Shown: positions 5,852 to 12,447 of the stretch, in pieces
Layout of the letters: each line of letters opens with the position of its first letter
Position numbering within the stretch: the first letter of the stretch is position 1
Source: Ruminococcaceae bacterium UBA3451
GTDB taxonomy: Bacteria; Bacillota; Clostridia; Oscillospirales; Acutalibacteraceae
Assembly (NCBI GenBank): GCA_002378845.1
Contig: DFRY01000020.1
Coordinates: forward strand, 26,307-38,753
DNA: 12,447 bases
Reading direction: 5' to 3'
Program-made: the position numbers and the translations under genes
The notes under the pieces: model-generated
Told to the model about the DNA's origin: nothing
The model's input: the letters and a program-made list of their open reading frames with translations, nothing else
The model's database searches: none

Positions 5852-6276
5852 TGCTGTTACCTAAACGCGTTAAATACCGCAGAGTACACCGTGGCCGTTT
5901 AACCGGCAAGGCATACCGCGGCAATAAGGTAACTTACGGCGATTTTGGCATTCAGGCCTTAGAGCCGGCATGGATTACTTCAAACCAGATTGAAGCAGCC
6001 CGTATCGCAATGACACGTTACTGCAAAAGATTTGGTAAGGTTTGGATTAAGATATTCCCAGATAAGCCAATTACCGAAAAACCGGCTGAAACCCGCATGG
6101 GTTCCGGTAAAGGTTCACCGGAATATTGGGTCGCAGTCGTTAAGCCGGGCAGAGTAATGTTCGAAATCGGCGGCGTTTCGGAAGAAACCGCTAGAGAAGC
6201 TTTACGTCTTGCGTCAAACAAACTGCCGATTAAGTGCAAGTTTGTTAAGAAGGAAGAAACGGGTGGTGAGCAGTAA
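5851..6276 (+). CDS. rplP: 50S ribosomal protein L16
   Basis: A 141-residue L16 that helps shape the A-site tRNA pocket near the peptidyl-transferase centre. MLLPKRVKYRR at the start and RMGSGKGSPEYWVAVVKPG (82-100) are diagnostic. R82 corresponds to the arginine hydroxylated in E. coli L16 (Arg81); no modifying enzyme is visible here. ATG 5851 shares a base with the rpsC stop; the RBS AAGGAGG (5835-5841) lies in rpsC. Its own stop again overlaps the next start as TAATG (6274-6278). Confidence 0.98.
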   Translation: MLLPKRVKYRRVHRGRLTGKAYRGNKVTYGDFGIQALEPAWITSNQIEAARIAMTRYCKRFGKVWIKIFPDKPITEKPAETRMGSGKGSPEYWVAVVKPGRVMFEIGGVSEETAREALRLASNKLPIKCKFVKKEETGGEQ

Positions 6277-6482
6277 TGAAGGCCTCAGAAGTCAGAGAAT
6301 TAACTACAGCAGAGCTTGAAAGTAAGCTTAAGGACCTCAAGGCCGAGCTTTTCAACCTGCGTTTCCAGCTTGCCATTAATCAGCTCGATAACCCGATGCG
6401 TATTTCAGCTGTCAAAAAAGATATCGCTCGCATAAAGACAATTTTACGCGAGAACGAGCTTAAAGGCAGCGCTAATGCGTAA
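6276..6482 (+). CDS. rpmC: 50S ribosomal protein L29
   Basis: A 68-residue L29, two long helices forming a coiled hairpin beside L23 at the tunnel exit. Signature: LRFQLAINQLDNP (28-40) between the charged helices. ATG 6276 overlaps the rplP stop by one base; the upstream GGGTGG (6261-6266) is a weaker Shine-Dalgarno than others in this operon, so coupling to rplP translation probably matters. Confidence 0.97.
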   Translation: MKASEVRELTTAELESKLKDLKAELFNLRFQLAINQLDNPMRISAVKKDIARIKTILRENELKGSANA

Positions 6483-6501
6483 CGGAAGGGAGGATTAATC
6501 T

Positions 6502-6759
6502 GTGAGCGATAGGAATATTAGAAAAACAGAGGTTGGCAAGGTCGTCAGCAACAAGATGGATAAGACTATCGTGGTTGCAATTGAGGACAGCGTAAAACAT
6601 CCGCTGTACAACAAAATTATCAAGCGTACCGTGAAGCTGAAGGCACATGATGAGAACAATGAATGCACAATCGGTGACCGCGTGCGTGTGATGGAGACCC
6701 GTCCTCTTTCCAAGGAAAAAAGATGGCGTCTCGTCGAGATTATAGAGAAAGCCAAGTAA
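6502..6759 (+). CDS. rpsQ: 30S ribosomal protein S17
   Basis: An 85-residue S17, an OB-fold primary binder of 16S rRNA in the 30S body. GKVVSNKMDKTIVV (12-25) and GDRVRVMETRPLSK (58-71) are characteristic. The start is GTG 6502, 8 bases after GGGAGG (6488-6493); no ATG competes nearby. It lies in the usual rpmC-rpsQ-rplN order. Confidence 0.97.
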   Translation: MSDRNIRKTEVGKVVSNKMDKTIVVAIEDSVKHPLYNKIIKRTVKLKAHDENNECTIGDRVRVMETRPLSKEKRWRLVEIIEKAK

Positions 6760-6789
6760 TTTTGGCTTTATGCAAAGGAGGAACGCACT

Positions 6790-7158
6790 GTGATACAACA
6801 GCAGACTTACCTCAACGTTGCCGACAACACCGGCGCGAAGCAGCTTATGTGCATCCGCGTTCTCGGCGGTACCGGCAGAAGGTATGCCAATATTGGTGAC
6901 GTCGTTGTCGCTTCCGTAAAAAAAGCGGCACCGGGCGGAACAGTTAAAAAGGGCGAGGTCGTGAAGGCAGTCATTGTTCGTACTGCTTCTGGCGTTCGCC
7001 GCGATGATGGAACATACATCCGCTTTGACGAAAACGCGGCTGTACTCATCAAGGACGACAAGAATCCGAGGGGAACACGTATTTTTGGGCCTGTGGCCAG
7101 AGAACTGCGTGACAAAGACTATCTTAAAATTTTAAGTCTTGCCCCCGAAGTACTATGA
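6790..7158 (+). CDS. rplN: 50S ribosomal protein L14
   Basis: A 122-residue L14 at the subunit interface, which joins bridges to 16S rRNA and is the docking site of the silencing factor RsfS. ADNTGAK (11-17) and GTRIFGPVARELR (95-107) are typical. GTG 6790 follows AAAGGAGG (6774-6781) by 8 bases. L14 opens the 'spc' half of the cluster, but I see no promoter or terminator separating it from rpsQ (30-base gap), so transcription is probably continuous. Confidence 0.97.
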   Translation: MIQQQTYLNVADNTGAKQLMCIRVLGGTGRRYANIGDVVVASVKKAAPGGTVKKGEVVKAVIVRTASGVRRDDGTYIRFDENAAVLIKDDKNPRGTRIFGPVARELRDKDYLKILSLAPEVL

Positions 7159-7174
7159 TTGGAGGTGCTCACTA

Positions 7175-7495
7175 ATGAATAAAAAAGTTCATGTTAAAAC
7201 TGGTGACACCGTCATCATTCTGAATGGCAAGGAGCGCGGCAAGAAGGGTAAAGTTCTCGCCGTTAGCCCTGAAGAGGGTAAGGTCATCGTTGAGGGCCGC
7301 AACATGGTATCAAAACATGTTAAGCCCCGCAAAATGGGTGATCAGGGCGGTATCATCAAAGCTGAAGGCGCGATGTACGCCTGCAAGGTTCAGGTTGTTT
7401 GCCCCCGTTGCGGCAAGCCCACCCGTGTCTCACACAAGCTCTATGAGGACGGCACCAAAGAACGCATTTGCACAAAATGCGGCGAAGCGCTGTAA
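7175..7495 (+). CDS. rplX: 50S ribosomal protein L24, zinc-ribbon-bearing form
   Basis: A 106-residue L24, an assembly initiator near the tunnel exit. The KOW motif is at about 10-27 (GDTVIILNGKERGKKGKV). The C-terminus has two CxxC pairs, C76-PR-C79 and C99-TK-C102, a zinc-ribbon-like arrangement present in many bacterial L24 proteins and absent from others. The frame is open back to a TTG at 7139, inside rplN, but ATG 7175 lies 7 bases after GGAGGTG (7161-7167) and starts where homology starts. Confidence 0.97.
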   Translation: MNKKVHVKTGDTVIILNGKERGKKGKVLAVSPEEGKVIVEGRNMVSKHVKPRKMGDQGGIIKAEGAMYACKVQVVCPRCGKPTRVSHKLYEDGTKERICTKCGEAL

Positions 7496-7512
7496 GGGAG
7501 GAGTAGAACAAC

Positions 7513-8052
7513 ATGGCCAGACTGAAGGATTTCTATAAAGCAGAAGTTGCACCGGCAATGATGAAGAAGTTTTCTTACAAGAGCGTAATGCAGATTCCGA
7601 AGCTTGAGAAAATTGTGATCAACGTTGGTGCTGGTGAAGCGAAAGAAAACGCTAAAGTAATCGACGCCATCACAACCGATATTGCTGCAATTACCGGTCA
7701 AAGACCGATGGTCTGCAAAGCTAAGAAGTCGGTTGCTAACTTTAAGCTCCGTGAGGGCATGAGTATCGGCGTTAAAGTAACACTCAGAGGCGACAATATG
7801 TATGAGTTTATGGACAGACTCTTCAACGTCGCTCTCCCGCGCGTAAGAGATTTCAGAGGAATCAACGCAAACTCATTTGACGGCCGCGGCAATTACAACA
7901 TGGGCGTCAGAGAGCAGCTGATTTTCCCCGAAATCGAGTACGATAAGATCGATAAAGTCCGTGGTATGGATATTTGTTTTGTAACGACCGCAAACACCGA
8001 CGAGGAATCCAGAGAGCTGTTAACGCTCATGGGCGCCCCGTTTGCGAAATAA
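7513..8052 (+). CDS. rplE: 50S ribosomal protein L5
   Basis: A 179-residue L5, which binds 5S rRNA with L18 in the central protuberance and contacts P-site tRNA. IPKLEKIVINVGAGEA (28-43), ALPRVRDFRG (107-116) and FPEIEYD (138-144) are typical. ATG 7513 follows GGGAGGAG (7496-7503), which begins immediately after the rplX stop. No anomalies are seen. Confidence 0.98.
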   Translation: MARLKDFYKAEVAPAMMKKFSYKSVMQIPKLEKIVINVGAGEAKENAKVIDAITTDIAAITGQRPMVCKAKKSVANFKLREGMSIGVKVTLRGDNMYEFMDRLFNVALPRVRDFRGINANSFDGRGNYNMGVREQLIFPEIEYDKIDKVRGMDICFVTTANTDEESRELLTLMGAPFAK

Positions 8053-8064
8053 GGAGGGAATATT

Positions 8065-8250
8065 GTGGCCAAAACTTCAATGAAGATCAAGCAGCAGAGA
8101 ACAGCAAAGTTCTCTTCCCGCGAATATAACAGATGCAAAATCTGTGGCAGGCCGCATGCCTACCTTCGCAAATTCGGAATTTGCCGTATATGCTTTAGGG
8201 AACTTGCCTACAAGGGCGAGATTCCGGGCGTAAAAAAGGCCAGCTGGTAA
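8065..8250 (+). CDS. rpsN: 30S ribosomal protein S14, zinc-binding type Z
   Basis: A 61-residue S14 of the short, zinc-binding form, as in Bacillus and many Clostridia, as opposed to the roughly 100-residue zinc-free form. The four metal ligands are C24, C27, C40 and C43 (CKIC...CRIC). The C-terminus GEIPGVKKASW is the family ending. GTG 8065 follows AAGGAGGG (8051-8058). The symbol rpsZ is used for this type in some genomes. Genomes with this form may carry a zinc-independent paralogue elsewhere; none is in this window. Confidence 0.97.
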   Translation: MAKTSMKIKQQRTAKFSSREYNRCKICGRPHAYLRKFGICRICFRELAYKGEIPGVKKASW

Positions 8251-8273
8251 AGCTTAGCAAAGGAGGTAACGGT

Positions 8274-8672
8274 ATGCAAATTACTGATACAATTGCTGAT
8301 TTGCTCACCCGTATTCGCAATGCGAATTCCGCAAAGCATGATTCTGTGGATATTCCCGCTTCCAACATGAAAAAGGCCATTGTGCAAATTCTTGTTGACG
8401 AAGGCTATGTCAAGAATTATACGGTTGTCGAAGATGGCAAACAAGGAATCATTAAGGTGAATCTTAAGTATGGCGAAGGTAAAACTTCCGTCATCAACGG
8501 TCTGCGCAGAGTTTCTAAGCCAGGCCTTCGCATTTATTCTAACGCAGAGGAACTGCCCAGGGTCATGAAAGGCCTCGGCATCGCCATCATTTCTACTTCA
8601 AGGGGCGTTATGACTGACCGTCAGGCCCGCAAAGAGAATGTCGGCGGCGAAGTCCTCGCATTTATCTGGTAA
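8274..8672 (+). CDS. rpsH: 30S ribosomal protein S8
   Basis: A 132-residue S8 that binds helix 21 of 16S rRNA in the 30S platform. MQITDTIADLLTRIRNAN (1-18) and the C-terminal STSRGVMTDRQARKENVGGE (107-126) are highly typical. In E. coli S8 represses the spc operon at an mRNA mimic near rplE; I could not identify such a mimic here. ATG 8274 follows AAAGGAGGT (8259-8267). Confidence 0.98.
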   Translation: MQITDTIADLLTRIRNANSAKHDSVDIPASNMKKAIVQILVDEGYVKNYTVVEDGKQGIIKVNLKYGEGKTSVINGLRRVSKPGLRIYSNAEELPRVMKGLGIAIISTSRGVMTDRQARKENVGGEVLAFIW

Positions 8673-8687
8673 CAAGGGGGTGCAGTT

Positions 8688-9236
8688 ATGTCGCGAATTG
8701 GAAGAAAACCCATAAATATTCCCGCTGGCGTCAATGTAGCCATTGACGGCAACGTCATCACAGTGAAGGGACCCAAGGGTTCCCTGACACAGAAGGTTCA
8801 TCCGAATATGAACGTTTCTGTAGACGGCAATGAGGTTCTCGTTACCCGTCCTGACGACGAAAAAGAAAACAGATCTCTGCACGGCCTGACCCGTACACTG
8901 GTACACAACATGGTGGTTGGTGTAACGGAAGGCTTTAAGAAGGAACTCGACGTTAACGGCGTTGGTTACCGTGTGCAGAAGCAGGGCAAGAACCTTGTAA
9001 TGAACCTGGGTTATTCCCATCAGGTTATTGTTCCGGAAATCGATGGTATTACCATTGAATGCCCGACAGCGAACAAAATCATTATCTTAGGGCCCAACAA
9101 GCAGCAGGTCGGACAGTTTGCCGCTGAAGTACGCGAAAAGCGTCCGCCGGAGCCATATAAGGGCAAGGGCATTAAGTATGTTGATGAACACATCCGCCGC
9201 AAGGAAGGCAAAGCGGGCAAGGGTGCTAAGAAGTAA
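8688..9236 (+). CDS. rplF: 50S ribosomal protein L6
   Basis: A 182-residue L6 with two similar RNA-binding domains, near the factor-binding site and sarcin-ricin loop. MSRIGRKPINIPAGV (1-15), GPKGSL (28-33) and the C-terminal RPPEPYKGKGIKY (152-164) are typical. ATG 8688 follows AAGGGGGTG (8674-8682), a slightly off-consensus RBS. The Lys/Gly-rich tail (KEGKAGKGAKK) is a usual family ending. Confidence 0.98.
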   Translation: MSRIGRKPINIPAGVNVAIDGNVITVKGPKGSLTQKVHPNMNVSVDGNEVLVTRPDDEKENRSLHGLTRTLVHNMVVGVTEGFKKELDVNGVGYRVQKQGKNLVMNLGYSHQVIVPEIDGITIECPTANKIIILGPNKQQVGQFAAEVREKRPPEPYKGKGIKYVDEHIRRKEGKAGKGAKK

Positions 9237-9254
9237 TTAAGGAGTGAATAACAA

Positions 9255-9614
9255 ATGGTGAATAAGGCTGACACAAACAAGGCCAGACTTAACCGTCACC
9301 GCAGGGTGCGCGGTAAAATTTCCGGCACAGCAGAGTGCCCACGCCTGAATGTATTTCGCTCTACCAACAACATCTACGCCCAGATAATTGACGATGTCAA
9401 GGGAGTTACTCTTGCAGCAGCTTCCTCACTGGACAAGGATTTCAATGGTAATGGCGGAAACAAGGATGCCGCACACAAGGTTGGCGAGCTTATTGCCAAA
9501 CGTGCTGCTGAAAAAGGCATAACCGAGGTCGTATTTGACCGCGGCGGCTATATTTTCCACGGCCGCGTCAAAGAGCTGGCCGAAGGCGCCCGTCAGGGCG
9601 GCCTCAAGTTCTAA
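9255..9614 (+). CDS. rplR: 50S ribosomal protein L18
   Basis: A 119-residue L18, a 5S rRNA binder in the central protuberance together with L5. The basic N-terminus (NKARLNRHRRVRGKI, 8-22), CPRLNVFRS (28-36) and FDRGGYIFHGRVKELAEGAR (94-113) identify it. ATG 9255 is 8 bases after AAGGAGTG (9239-9246); an in-frame GTG follows immediately at 9258, so the exact start could be one codon later. Confidence 0.97.
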   Translation: MVNKADTNKARLNRHRRVRGKISGTAECPRLNVFRSTNNIYAQIIDDVKGVTLAAASSLDKDFNGNGGNKDAAHKVGELIAKRAAEKGITEVVFDRGGYIFHGRVKELAEGARQGGLKF

Positions 9615-9629
9615 GAAGGAGGAATACTT

Positions 9630-10127
9630 TTGGCTAGAATTGACGCAACATCTATGGAACTCAAAGAACATGTAGTTGCTATTAATCGTGTATCAAAAAC
9701 CGTTAAAGGCGGTCGTATCTTCAAGTTTGCTGCTCTCGTAGTAGTCGGCGACGGAAACGGCACAGTCGGTTTTGGTATCGGTAAAGCAGGCGAAGTTCCC
9801 GATGCAATCCGTAAGGGCATTGAAGACGCCAAGAAAAACCTGATTCAGGTTTCCATGCGCGGCTCCACAATTCCTCACGAAATCATCGGTGCTTACGGCG
9901 CCGGCAGAGTCTTAATGAAACCTGCAGCACCCCGTACCGGCGTTATTGCCGGCGGCCCGGTTCGTGCGGTCGTTGAGGCAGTCGGAATCAGAGACATCAG
10001 AACGAAGGCTCTGCGTTCCAATAACCCTTGCAATGTAGTCCGCGCTACTTTGGACGGCATGTCCAAACTGCGCTCAGCCGATCAGGTCGCGGCAACACGC
10101 GGCAAGACGGTAAAAGATATTCTTTAA
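9630..10127 (+). CDS. rpsE: 30S ribosomal protein S5
   Basis: A 165-residue S5 at the 30S body near the mRNA entry site, involved in decoding fidelity and a known site of spectinomycin resistance. The N-terminal dsRBD-like domain spans about 8-75 (VKGGRIFKFAALVVVGD), and the C-terminal domain carries AGGPVRAVVEAVGIRDI (107-123). The start is a rare TTG at 9630: AAGGAGG (9616-9622) is 7 bases upstream, there is no ATG until codon 9, and ARIDAT/ELKEHVV fits the family N-terminus. The spectinomycin-sensitive loop region near residues 20-28 looks ordinary. Confidence 0.96.
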   Translation: MARIDATSMELKEHVVAINRVSKTVKGGRIFKFAALVVVGDGNGTVGFGIGKAGEVPDAIRKGIEDAKKNLIQVSMRGSTIPHEIIGAYGAGRVLMKPAAPRTGVIAGGPVRAVVEAVGIRDIRTKALRSNNPCNVVRATLDGMSKLRSADQVAATRGKTVKDIL

Positions 10128-10142
10128 TAAGGGGGTAGCAAT

Positions 10143-10322
10143 ATGGCACAGCTTAAAATCTCGCTGATAAAAAGTCTTATCGGCAGCAAAAAGGACCAGA
10201 TTGCAACCGCCCAGGCTCTTGGTCTTCACAAAATCGGCGACACTACGGTACAGCCTGAAAACGAGCAGACCAAAGGCAAGGTGGCCAAGATATCCCACCT
10301 CATCGAGGTAAGCAAAGCGTAA
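10143..10322 (+). CDS. rpmD: 50S ribosomal protein L30
   Basis: A small 59-residue gene (ATG 10143, TAA 10320-10322) filling the gap between rpsE and rplO. The translation begins MAQLKISLIKSLIGSKKDQ and contains ALGLHKIGDTTVQPEN (25-40), the L30/L7e signature pattern. The RBS AAGGGGGT (10129-10136) is 6 bases upstream. Its place between rpsE and rplO is the standard one in Firmicutes. It is short enough to be missed by length-filtered gene calling. Confidence 0.96.
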   Translation: MAQLKISLIKSLIGSKKDQIATAQALGLHKIGDTTVQPENEQTKGKVAKISHLIEVSKA

Positions 10323-10340
10323 GCAAGGAGGTGCGAGTAA

Positions 10341-10781
10341 ATGAAGTTGCATGATCTATCTGCGGTGCCCGGCTCCACAAAGGAACCGAAGCGTATCGGC
10401 AGAGGACACGGTTCAGGTCAGGGAAAAACCGCAGGCAAAGGCCATAAGGGCCAAAAAGCCAGAGCGGGCAGAGGAATGCGCCCCGGTTTTGAAGGCGGCC
10501 AGATGCCTTTACAAAGACGTATTCCCAAAAGAGGATTTAATAACATTTTTGCAAAAACCATCGTAGCTGTTAACGTAGGCACCCTCGACAAGTTCGAGGA
10601 CGGTGCTGTGGTTGATACACAGGCACTGATCGATGCGGGTATTGTAAAAACATGCTGCGACGGAATTAAGATTCTTGGCAACGGCGACATCACTAAGAAG
10701 TTGACTGTTAAAGTAAGTGCTTATTCCGAAGCTGCAAAAAATAAGATTGAAGCTGCGGGTGGGAAGGCAGAGGTGATCTGA
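10341..10781 (+). CDS. rplO: 50S ribosomal protein L15
   Basis: A 146-residue L15, a late-assembling 50S protein whose extended Gly/Arg/Lys-rich N-terminus threads into 23S rRNA: GRGHGSGQGKTAGKGHKGQK (20-39) and RPGFEGGQMPLQRRIPKRGF (47-66). ATG 10341 follows AAGGAGGTG (10325-10333). Its TGA (10779-10781) lies one base before the secY start, so the two genes are almost contiguous and probably translationally coupled. Confidence 0.98.
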   Translation: MKLHDLSAVPGSTKEPKRIGRGHGSGQGKTAGKGHKGQKARAGRGMRPGFEGGQMPLQRRIPKRGFNNIFAKTIVAVNVGTLDKFEDGAVVDTQALIDAGIVKTCCDGIKILGNGDITKKLTVKVSAYSEAAKNKIEAAGGKAEVI

Positions 10782-10782
10782 G

Positions 10783-12117
10783 TTGTTTAAGACAATTAAG
10801 AATGCCTGGGCTATTCCGGATCTTCGCAGAAAGATCCTGTTTACCTTTTTAATCATTGTCGTTTTCCGTTTCGGTGCTGTTATTCCGGTACCGTTCCTCA
10901 ATGTAACCGCATTGAAGGGCCTTATGAGCACGGTAAACGAAACTGGTTCGGCCCTAAGTTACCTTGATATGCTGTCCGGCGGCGCTTTCGCGAACGCAAC
11001 TCTGTTCGCGATGAGCGTCACGCCGTACATTAACAGTTCGATTATTATGCAGCTGCTCACAGTGGCCATTCCGCCGCTGGAAAGACTGGCAAAAGAGGGC
11101 GAGGAAGGCCGCAAGAAGATCGGCACCATGACCCGCTACGTCACCGTTATCCTGGGCTTAATTCAGGGTACTGCATACTACTTCTACCTGCGCAACAGCT
11201 CCTATCAGGGAACAACGATTGCCAAGTATACAAACGGTTGGCAGCAAGTGTTCGCTGCTTTCGTAATTATTATGGTATTCACGGCCGGTACCGCACTGAT
11301 GATGTGGCTGGGCGAGCAAATCAACCAGCACGGCATCGGAAACGGAATTTCCATCTTGCTGTTCTCCGGCATTGTCGCAAGACTGCCGCACACAGCAAAT
11401 TTACTTACCCAGTATATCCAGGCTGCAAATCAGGATCCTGCAAGCTACGGGCAGTACTACTTCTTTGTACCGCTGTTCGTAATCATCTTCCTGGCTGTAA
11501 TCTGGGTGATTGTGTTTATGAATGACGCGGAACGCCGCATTCCTGTTCAGTACGCCAAGCGCGTAGTCGGCAGAAAAATGTACGGCGGCCAAAGCAGTCA
11601 TATTCCGATCAAGGTTGGTATGTCCGGCGTTATGCCGATTATCTTCGCAAGTTCAATTCTTTCTATTCCGAGCACAATTCAGCTGTTCCTCGGTAACCGG
11701 GTAACAACCGGATTCTGGAAAGGCTTCTTCGACGCTTTCTCCTCTTCCGGCTGGCTGTACTCGTTCATCTATTTCCTGCTGATTATCATGTTTGCATATT
11801 TCTATGTAACAATTCAGTATAATCCGTTGGAGATGGCCAATAATCTTCGTCAGAACAATGGCACAATCCCTGGCCTTCGCCCGGGCAAGCCGACTTCTGA
11901 TTTTATCGCGAAGATACTTTCTAAGGTCACCCTGATTGGAGCATTATTCCTCGCGGTGATTGCCCTTCTGCCAATTGGTTTCGGCGCCGCAACCGGCATG
12001 CGCAACATGTCTATCGGCGGAACATCCATCCTTATCTTGGTTGGTGTTGCACTCGAAACAGTAAAGCAGATGGAATCTCAGATGATGATGCGCCATTACA
12101 AGGGATTCCTTGATTGA
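10783..12117 (+). CDS. secY: protein translocase channel subunit SecY
   Basis: A 444-residue integral membrane protein, the pore of the SecYEG channel. About ten hydrophobic segments can be read, the first at about 19-38. Conserved landmarks: plug region LDMLSGGAFANATLF (61-75), TPYINSSIIMQLL (80-92), ERRIPVQYAKR (250-260), cytoplasmic loop LRPGKP (365-370) and GTSILILVGVALET (413-426). The start is TTG 10783, 5 bases after GAGGTGAT (10770-10777) at the end of rplO; the family N-terminus 'FKTIKNAWAIPDLRRKILFT' fits. Co-expression with ribosomal proteins is standard for secY. Confidence 0.97.
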   Translation: MFKTIKNAWAIPDLRRKILFTFLIIVVFRFGAVIPVPFLNVTALKGLMSTVNETGSALSYLDMLSGGAFANATLFAMSVTPYINSSIIMQLLTVAIPPLERLAKEGEEGRKKIGTMTRYVTVILGLIQGTAYYFYLRNSSYQGTTIAKYTNGWQQVFAAFVIIMVFTAGTALMMWLGEQINQHGIGNGISILLFSGIVARLPHTANLLTQYIQAANQDPASYGQYYFFVPLFVIIFLAVIWVIVFMNDAERRIPVQYAKRVVGRKMYGGQSSHIPIKVGMSGVMPIIFASSILSIPSTIQLFLGNRVTTGFWKGFFDAFSSSGWLYSFIYFLLIIMFAYFYVTIQYNPLEMANNLRQNNGTIPGLRPGKPTSDFIAKILSKVTLIGALFLAVIALLPIGFGAATGMRNMSIGGTSILILVGVALETVKQMESQMMMRHYKGFLD

Positions 12118-12130
12118 TGGGGGAGAGAAT

Positions 12131-12447
12131 ATGAACCTCATACTTCTCGGCGCTCCTGGCGCCGGAAAAGGTACCCAGGCAGAGGTTATCTGCTCACATT
12201 TAAGTATTCCTGCAATTTCTACGGGTAATATTATCCGTGAAGCGCTGAAGAGCGGCACTGAAATGGGAGTTCGCGCAAAATCCTTTATGGACGCGGGCAA
12301 ACTTGTGCCGGACGAGGTCGTAATCGGAATCATCCGCGAGCGTTTGGCTCAGGATGACTGCAAGAGCGGCTTTATACTGGACGGTTTTCCGCGCACGATT
12401 CCCCAGGCCGAGGCTCTGGATAAAATGGGCGTTCAAATCGACAAGGT
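12131..12447 (+). CDS. adk: adenylate kinase (5' part, truncated by the window end)
   Basis: The first 105 codons of adenylate kinase, which interconverts ATP + AMP and 2 ADP. The P-loop is G7-APGAGKG-T15; the AMP-binding region has STGNIIR (30-36), including R36, and LDGFPRT (83-89) with R88 is present. Position 33 is Asn where E. coli has Asp (STGDMLR); I believe Asn is common in some Clostridia. ATG 12131 follows a G-rich GGGGGAGAG (12118-12126). It sits 13 bases after secY, as in Bacillus, where map and infA follow; those lie outside this window. The lid domain cannot be assessed. Confidence 0.97.
   Translation, partial: MNLILLGAPGAGKGTQAEVICSHLSIPAISTGNIIREALKSGTEMGVRAKSFMDAGKLVPDEVVIGIIRERLAQDDCKSGFILDGFPRTIPQAEALDKMGVQIDK

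Noticed and set aside
7139..7174. TTG 7139 as the rplX start, overlapping rplN
   Set aside because: The extra 12 residues are not L24-like and the real RBS (7161-7167) lies downstream of that codon.

Overview
The window carries the 5' part of a bacterial S10-spc ribosomal protein supercluster, in the gene order typical of Firmicutes. All genes are on the + strand. I place the organism in class Clostridia, probably near the Ruminococcaceae/Oscillospiraceae. The reasons are the gene order (rpsJ to rplO, then secY and adk), near-consensus AGGAGG ribosome binding sites, several GTG and TTG starts, the 61-residue zinc-type S14, and a clostridial-looking L3 central loop. This placement comes from family resemblance, not from a search.

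Bases 1-1239 are a non-ribosomal flank. They hold the 3' end of a gene that resembles the C-terminus of DUF3298/RsiV-type extracytoplasmic proteins, then a GNAT-family acetyltransferase with its own strong RBS and a possible promoter. No clear terminator follows either gene. The usual upstream neighbours of this cluster (rpsL, rpsG, fusA, tuf) are not in the window.

Bases 1240-1641 are a 402-base gap without a recognisable protein gene. It contains a likely promoter (extended -10), then a structured leader of about 215 nt, then a textbook intrinsic terminator (hairpin plus U tract). About 80 further bases separate the terminator from rpsJ. A terminator between promoter and first gene suggests that the operon is controlled by attenuation, or that a short RNA is released. 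This is the most interesting part of the window.

Bases 1642-12117 are a compact polycistron: rpsJ, rplC, rplD, rplW, rplB, rpsS, rplV, rpsC, rplP, rpmC, rpsQ, rplN, rplX, rplE, rpsN, rpsH, rplF, rplR, rpsE, rpmD, rplO, secY. Gaps are mostly 1-40 bases and three junctions overlap as TAATG. Two gaps are wider and contain small hairpins (rpsJ/rplC and rplW/rplB). The products build the peptide exit tunnel (L4, L22, L23, L24, L29), the peptidyl-transferase surroundings (L2, L3, L16), the 5S rRNA neighbourhood (L5, L18) and parts of the 30S head and body (S3, S5, S8, S10, S14, S17, S19). SecY is the translocation channel that docks at that tunnel exit.

The window ends inside adk (adenylate kinase), 105 codons in. 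The ribosomal genes look intact and ordinary. I see no mobile element, CRISPR array, tRNA or rRNA.
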